From contig JAJRPN010000030.1 of assembly GCA_024280755.1 (NCBI GenBank), positions 62,001 to 126,000 on the forward strand: a DNA stretch of 64,000 bases. Direction: 5' to 3'. Below are positions 59,251 to 64,000 of the stretch, piece by piece. The stretch comes from Planctomycetota bacterium. Lineage in GTDB: Bacteria > Planctomycetota > Phycisphaerae > Phycisphaerales > UBA1924. The notes beneath the pieces were generated by a model. It was not told the DNA's origin, made no database searches, and was given only the letters and a program-made list of their open reading frames with translations. Position numbers and translations under genes: made by a program. Numbering within the stretch: the stretch's first letter is position 1; each line of letters starts with the position of its first letter.

Positions 59251-62200
59251 ATGTCGGATGTGAAGTTCCAGTTTGACCCGAAGCAGCAGTTTCAGCTCGA
59301 CGCGATTGATGCGACCGTGAGCCTATTCTCCGGCCAGCCACGCAGCGGACAAGCCGGCGGTAATCTTTCAATCGAAGTCGGCGGCGGCACCGATACCGGG
59401 CTGTTCCAGAACCAGTTCGGGCTGGGCAACCTCTTGACGATCTCCAGGGACCAGGTGCTCAAGAACCTTCAGGCCATACAAGACAGCCAAGGACTCATGC
59501 CCGACGCCACCCTGATCCCAAGCGACAAGAATGATGAGAGCGCCCCAGCACCGATGAACTTCACAATCAGCATGGAGACCGGGACCGGCAAGACCTATGT
59601 CTATCTGCGAACCATGCGCGAGATGCACGCACAGTATGGCTGGAGCAAGTTCTTCATCGTTGTGCCTTCGGTGGCGATCCGCGAAGGCGTTCGCCAGAGT
59701 CTGCGTGACACCGAGAAACACCTTAGGGAGCTCTACAACGGCGAGCCCATGGACTTTTTCATCTACGATGGCAAGAAGCCCACGGATCTTGCGACCTTTG
59801 CCCGCAATAGCTGTCTGTCGGTGTGCATCATCAATGTTCAGGCATTCATCAAGGATGTAGATCCAGACCACACCGAGGAAGAGTCTAGGCGGAGTGGGAA
59901 TGTGATCTACAAACCGCAGGAAGGACTCCAGGGCAAGGCACCGATCGACTTTGTCCGGGCGTGTAATCCGATCGTCATCATCGACGAGCCGCAGAGCGTG
60001 GACAGCACAAAATTGAGCAAGGCGGCTATCCGCCGACTGAATCCGATGTTCTGCCTTCGATACTCGGCGACACACAAAGAGCCGTACAACATGGTGTACG
60101 ACCTCGGCCCGATCGAGGCAAGGCGGAAGGAACTGGTCAAAGGCATCGTGGTCACTTCGGTCCGTGAGGGCGGGTTACCCGCCGGCGCATCGCTCAAGTG
60201 CGTGCGTGTAGGGTACAAGGGCAATGCAAAGATGCCCAGCGCCGATCTGGAACTACTGGTGCTCGATGCAAAGGGCACGCCCAAGCTGAAGAAAGTGACC
60301 ATTAAGGGAGGGGAAGAGCTCGACTCACCGAAGGTGACAAAGAGCAACAGTGCTTATGCGGACATGCGAGTCGATGGCATCTCCATGGACAGTGGTGTTG
60401 AGATCAACATCCATGGCCAATCTCACTACTTTCTTGAAGGTCAAGGCATCGGGCAGGTCGATGAGCACATCCTCAAGGCGATGGTCGTGAAGACGATCGA
60501 GAAGCACCTGCTCAAAGAGAAGCAACTCCAGACGCGGCTCGCTATCGGCAAGGACGACGGCGGCAATGAACAGGACAGGCGGATCAAGGTTTTGTCACTC
60601 CTTTTCCTTGACAAGGTCGCTGACTACCGTATCTACGACGACAAAGGAAATCCTCAACCAGGCAAAGTCCACTCATGGATTGACGAAGCGCTGAGCACCT
60701 TTCGGAACGACACCCGCTTCAGCGGACTACCGGCGCTGGAACACAAGAACACATACTTGCACGATGGCTACTTCGCCCAAGACAAGAGGGGGCGGGCCAA
60801 GGACACCAAGGGAAACACGAAAGACGATGAAAGCGCATATGAAAAAATCATGCAGAACAAAGGCAAACTGCTCGATCCGGACGAAGCGCTACGAATCATT
60901 GTCAGCCATTCAGCATTGCGAGAGGGCTGGGACAATCCCAACGTTTTTCAGATTTGCAAGCTAGGCGGAGCGCAGACGACGACCCGCCGTCGTCAAGAGC
61001 TCGGGCGTGGCTTGCGTCTACCCGTGGATGCCCGTGGCGTCCGCATTCGAGACCGGGTAATCAATGAGCTCACCGTTGTAGGGGCGGAGGACTACACCTC
61101 TTACGCCAAGGGCCTCCAGAGAGAACTCCAAGAAGAATGCGGTGTCGCTTTTGGCGTTGTGTTACCACGGGCGTTCGCCGAACTCGCGACGAGTGAAGGT
61201 CCGATCGGGTTTGAGAAGGCCAGCAAACTTCACAAGGAACTGAAAGAGGCAGGTATTCTTGAGTCGGACAATACCCTTGTCCAGGCCCCTGATTTCAAGG
61301 CGATGCCCAAGGCACTATCCACGGTATTCAGGCCCTTCAGCGCAGAGATTGAGAAGATCCTTCTTGAGCACAAGATCGAACATCACATTCGCCCCGATAA
61401 GCCGCACACGACACTCAAGCTCAACAAGTCGATTCTCGATCATCCTGCATTCCAGGATATGTGGAAGAAGATCTCGCGGAGAACGCGATATCGGCTCGAC
61501 ATCGACTCCAAGAACCTGATTAAATCTGCATCCAAATCGTTACGCGATCATTTCCTGGTCCATGACATCAGCCGGACGGTTGAAGTCACGACCACCGACC
61601 TGAAGGTGTCTGCCAAGGGCGTTTCATCGGGCCAGGTGCGAGAAAACAGAACAGAGAAGATCGAGCTCTCGGAGCGCTTGCCTGACCCGCTGAGCTATAT
61701 GTCAGCACGAATCGACTTAAGCCGCGAGAGTCTGTCGAGCATACTGAAGGGCTCAGGGACGTTTAAGAACTTCAGCAAGCATCCTGCACGCTACTTGGAG
61801 GACTGCACTCGGCTTATCCGTCACACATTAGCGTCCGAACTGGTCGAGGGGGTTACTTATGAGCCTGCCGAGGGATCGTGCTATGACCAGCGCAAGCTCA
61901 GCGAGCTCGATGGCCAAGAGGTTGCTCATAGCATCGACAGGATCGTGACTCTTACCGTTGAAGAAGGATCGCCTTTGCGAAGCCTTACTCAGCCGATTGC
62001 CGTTGATTCTGGCGTAGAGCACACTTTCGCCGTGGACCTTCAGAACCGAGGCGATGTACTTTGCTTCGCCAAGCTTCCCGGCGGGTTCAAAGTGCCCACT
62101 CCAGTTGGTAACTACAACCCAGATTGGGTAATCATCAAGAAGGACTCGCAGGGTGAGCCAAAGCTATACCTCGTACGTGAAACGAAAGACACTCTTGCAG

Positions 62201-62307
62201 AAGAGACCTTGAGTGAGAGCGAGCGCTACAGGATCCGCTGCGCACGGAAGCACTTCAAGGCCTTGGGTGTCGATTATGCTGTGTGTGTGACCTCGGATGA
62301 AATATAG
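59251..62307 (+). CDS. Type III restriction endonuclease subunit (Res)
   Basis: The 1018-residue protein has the SF2 helicase motifs METGTGKT (108-115), DEPQ (245-248), SATHK and LGRGLRLP (near 584), and a C-terminal nuclease with DWVIIKKD and RETKD (Glu977, Lys979), the PD-(D/E)XK pattern of type III Res. It starts three bases after the Mod stop. Together with Mod it should cut unmodified foreign DNA. No frameshift is seen, so the system looks intact. Confidence 0.94.
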   Translation: MSDVKFQFDPKQQFQLDAIDATVSLFSGQPRSGQAGGNLSIEVGGGTDTGLFQNQFGLGNLLTISRDQVLKNLQAIQDSQGLMPDATLIPSDKNDESAPAPMNFTISMETGTGKTYVYLRTMREMHAQYGWSKFFIVVPSVAIREGVRQSLRDTEKHLRELYNGEPMDFFIYDGKKPTDLATFARNSCLSVCIINVQAFIKDVDPDHTEEESRRSGNVIYKPQEGLQGKAPIDFVRACNPIVIIDEPQSVDSTKLSKAAIRRLNPMFCLRYSATHKEPYNMVYDLGPIEARRKELVKGIVVTSVREGGLPAGASLKCVRVGYKGNAKMPSADLELLVLDAKGTPKLKKVTIKGGEELDSPKVTKSNSAYADMRVDGISMDSGVEINIHGQSHYFLEGQGIGQVDEHILKAMVVKTIEKHLLKEKQLQTRLAIGKDDGGNEQDRRIKVLSLLFLDKVADYRIYDDKGNPQPGKVHSWIDEALSTFRNDTRFSGLPALEHKNTYLHDGYFAQDKRGRAKDTKGNTKDDESAYEKIMQNKGKLLDPDEALRIIVSHSALREGWDNPNVFQICKLGGAQTTTRRRQELGRGLRLPVDARGVRIRDRVINELTVVGAEDYTSYAKGLQRELQEECGVAFGVVLPRAFAELATSEGPIGFEKASKLHKELKEAGILESDNTLVQAPDFKAMPKALSTVFRPFSAEIEKILLEHKIEHHIRPDKPHTTLKLNKSILDHPAFQDMWKKISRRTRYRLDIDSKNLIKSASKSLRDHFLVHDISRTVEVTTTDLKVSAKGVSSGQVRENRTEKIELSERLPDPLSYMSARIDLSRESLSSILKGSGTFKNFSKHPARYLEDCTRLIRHTLASELVEGVTYEPAEGSCYDQRKLSELDGQEVAHSIDRIVTLTVEEGSPLRSLTQPIAVDSGVEHTFAVDLQNRGDVLCFAKLPGGFKVPTPVGNYNPDWVIIKKDSQGEPKLYLVRETKDTLAEETLSESERYRIRCARKHFKALGVDYAVCVTSDEI

Positions 62308-62343
62308 TGTGTAGCGGTGGGCCAGGATATTGCAGTGCTTGCT

Positions 62344-62369
62344 CGGTAGGGGGCCAGCGAGTTTGTGTG
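62344..62369. repeat. Right copy of a repeat flanking the type III RM operon
   Basis: CGGTAGGGGG (62344-62353) overlaps GGGCCAGCGAGTTTGTGTG (62351-62369), matching the two pieces at 53986-54015 with a few differences. It lies 37 bases after the Res stop. The rest of 62308-62507 shows no gene or structure that I can support. Confidence 0.35.
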
Positions 62370-62507
62370 GCATACTTGAGGCACTCTGTTTAGCTTTCAT
62401 GCGGCTCTATCTTGCCACTGTGAGGAAACGGCTGGGGAAAGTATGGAGTTATAGGCAGCAGGCAGAAGTGTTATTGGAGGGGCGAAGATGTTGAGGCAGG
62501 ACTGAAT

Positions 62508-63719
62508 TCAGTAATACCAATTACTCCATTTTGATTTCTCATCCAAAATGGAAGTGGGGCTTTCCTTCAGTGGGTCAAGTCGATCAGCTTGATCTGTCGC
62601 CCACTTTAGCCAACTGTCTAGGCGGGTTTGATCGAGACTGGAATTTTCTTCAGAAGCCCAGCCGCGAACAGCACAAATGTAGTGTCGAAGCGATTGGCTT
62701 GTGTTCCAGGATTCGGAGTTACTCATCAGCTCTGAAATCCGCTGTTCTTCTTCCTTGATCTCTTGTAGCTTCGAATCGCGTTGGCGTTCAAACTCATGAC
62801 GCTTTCGTTCCGACTCTTCCAACTCACATTGTCGTTGTTCTCGTTGAGCCCTGTCAATCTTGATGCTTTCGGCAGTACGATACATAGCAGTGATGAAGCC
62901 ATTGAGTTGGTTCTCGACATTCCATCGCTGCGTATCGTTGAAGCGGCGTCGTTGGCCATCGGATGGGCCGGAGTGGATCGTCAAACAGAGACGCCCGGTG
63001 GGCACCTTTCTGTAGAACTTGTCATTCTGATGCCATGACCATCTCTTCATTTTTTCCTTCTCATGAGGAGTGGGTTCGCGTTCTTCGCGGAGAACGATTT
63101 CAGAGATGCCGAAGCATATTTGCTCGTCGCTTATCTTTATTGCTGAAACCCAGGTGTCGTTCTTAGGGATAAGTTCAAACTGCAATCCTCTTTCTTCAAT
63201 GTCTTTGAGTAAGGTATCCATAATACGTAAGGCGCGATCGATGTTCTCAGGGGCGACCATGATGTCAAGCGTTTTCTTGGCTCTGGGCTGAACAAGCCCT
63301 TCGTCATCAGGTTTGGTGGATTCCAGAGAGTTCTTGGTTCGCTCAACGATTGGAAGTGGGGCAGATAACAGTTCAGGAACTACAATCTTTTTCTCGCTGC
63401 ACTTGTCTGGGACAGCAGAGTTTGTGTTTACCTGATTCAGTTGAGATTGCAGTTTTCTCGCATTTGGATGAAACTTGATCTCAAAATGTGTAGGTCTATA
63501 TGAAGTCGGTAGCTTTGGTTTGTCAGTTTTCTTCCCATGCTCCTTCTTGGCCCAGTAGCCTTTCGGTGGAGTAGGAATGCTGAAGCGTTTGCAGAGTTTC
63601 TTGAGTCCCACGTCAGAGATGCCAAGATTGGGCGCTAGATTCCGCATCGCTGTTGACCAAACACGGTCGTACAGCTCGGAGCGAGTAAGAATGATCGTTT
63701 CGTTGTCTTGTGTGCTCAC
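62508..63719 (-). CDS. Uncharacterised protein with a conserved N-terminal helical domain
   Basis: The 403-residue protein begins with a segment seen in many unnamed proteins of mobile regions: LTRSELYDRVWSTAMRNLAP, GISDVGLKKLCKRFSIPTPPKGYWAKK. It looks like a DNA-binding helical domain. The middle is mixed, and residues 285-330 form a charged coiled coil (EEQRISELMSN, ESERKRHEFERQRD). I can give no function. It lies convergent to the RM operon and divergent from the gene at the right edge. Confidence 0.7.
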   Translation of the reverse strand: MSTQDNETIILTRSELYDRVWSTAMRNLAPNLGISDVGLKKLCKRFSIPTPPKGYWAKKEHGKKTDKPKLPTSYRPTHFEIKFHPNARKLQSQLNQVNTNSAVPDKCSEKKIVVPELLSAPLPIVERTKNSLESTKPDDEGLVQPRAKKTLDIMVAPENIDRALRIMDTLLKDIEERGLQFELIPKNDTWVSAIKISDEQICFGISEIVLREEREPTPHEKEKMKRWSWHQNDKFYRKVPTGRLCLTIHSGPSDGQRRRFNDTQRWNVENQLNGFITAMYRTAESIKIDRAQREQRQCELEESERKRHEFERQRDSKLQEIKEEEQRISELMSNSESWNTSQSLRHYICAVRGWASEENSSLDQTRLDSWLKWATDQADRLDPLKESPTSILDEKSKWSNWYY

Positions 63720-63890
63720 GATGAATCTCCTGCTTCAGAGCTCTCGAAATGTAGATTCCTTGGAAAGTGTATTGGGTTGGGAAAAGGATGGGTAAGAACA
63801 GCATGGATTTGATGTTTTTATACCAGCGCCTATTGCTATTCAGTTGCTTGAATCGGTACGTTGAATAAATCCATTCCCTATACTTTCCCG

Positions 63891-64000
63891 ATGCGCAATG
63901 TCTTTGATCAATACACACAACCAGAGAATCGGCTTACACATGCGCTGATTTGTACGCTCGATGCAGATCGCTCGCTGCTCAAGCCATTTCTCAAGTGGGC
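63891..64000 (+). CDS. 5' part of a gene cut by the window edge, family unknown
   Basis: From the ATG at 63891 the frame is open to the edge (36 full codons): MRNVFDQYTQPENRLTHALI, then CTLDADRSLLKPFLKW. The YTQPENRLTHAL start recalls a recurring N-terminus in proteins of defence-rich islands, but I cannot name the family. TATACT at 63879-63884 lies only six bases before the ATG, which would give a leaderless transcript. No Shine-Dalgarno is visible. Confidence 0.6.
   Translation, partial: MRNVFDQYTQPENRLTHALICTLDADRSLLKPFLKW

Noticed and set aside
54087-62307. DISARM assignment for the SNF2-methyltransferase operon
   Set aside because: The helicase next to Mod and Res fits type III RM; the DISARM marker genes with DUF1998 and phospholipase D domains are absent.
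1-64000. CRISPR arrays, rRNA genes, complete insertion sequences
   Set aside because: I saw no regularly spaced repeats, no rRNA sequence and no transposase with terminal inverted repeats.

Overview
The window reads as chromosome of a planctomycete, most likely of the Phycisphaerae. This is an inference from several signs: secreted enzymes ending in paired EF-hand dockerin-like modules, a prepilin-type N-methylation protein, a DUF2924 plus serine-recombinase pair, moderate GC content, and a long ribosomal-protein cluster lacking L30, Adk, Map, IF1 and S4. Shine-Dalgarno motifs (GGAGG, AAGGA) are common and decide several starts.

Layout. (1) 1-2475, minus strand: a truncated M28-type peptidase lipoprotein and a secreted protein of unknown function. 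(2) 2640-18467: the fused S10-spc-alpha cluster (rpsJ to rplQ, with secY and rpoA), with many hairpins between genes, a terminator after rpsK and a strong one after rplQ. Several ribosomal proteins are unusual: L22 has a helical N-terminal extension, S5 an Arg/Gly-rich tail, L15 and L17 are long, and S14 and L36 have lost three of their four zinc ligands. (3) 18522-20206: pheS and a small membrane protein. (4) 20285-40774: a glucan-use region. It holds two GH13 amylases, a GH31 alpha-glucosidase, a CBM-esterase, a GHL10 lipoprotein, a dockerin-bearing surface protein, a pseudopilin, a ribose-type ABC importer whose binding-protein gene carries an in-frame TGA, a ROK kinase and a sodium-solute symporter. 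A BIME-like palindromic repeat lies at 36786-36935. (5) 40871-40958: tRNA-Ser(CGA). (6) 41158 to the right edge: accessory DNA.

The accessory region has four blocks. A phage-like block carries a serine recombinase with DUF2924, a PD-(D/E)XK nuclease, a strongly structured 350-nt RNA-like region, a terminase-ATPase homologue, an HTH protein and a ParB-methyltransferase fusion. A ubiquitin-like conjugation cassette (48971-51663, minus strand) encodes a Ub-like protein ending in GG plus four residues, a cysteine-free E2-like protein, a JAB-E1 fusion, a DUF6527 protein and a tiny coupled membrane protein. It is divergent from an XRE regulator/ImmA protease pair and a nucleoside-phosphorylase-like protein. 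A type III restriction-modification operon (HTH, SNF2 helicase, Mod, Res) follows at 54087-62307. Two uncharacterised genes close the window, the last one cut by the edge.

The strongest candidates for something undescribed are the Ub-like cassette with its unusual chemistry, and the structured RNA at 44708-45047, which ends in a hairpin that covers the nuclease ribosome-binding site and has an 8-bp alternative partner. Function names rest on motif recognition by eye; no database search was run.
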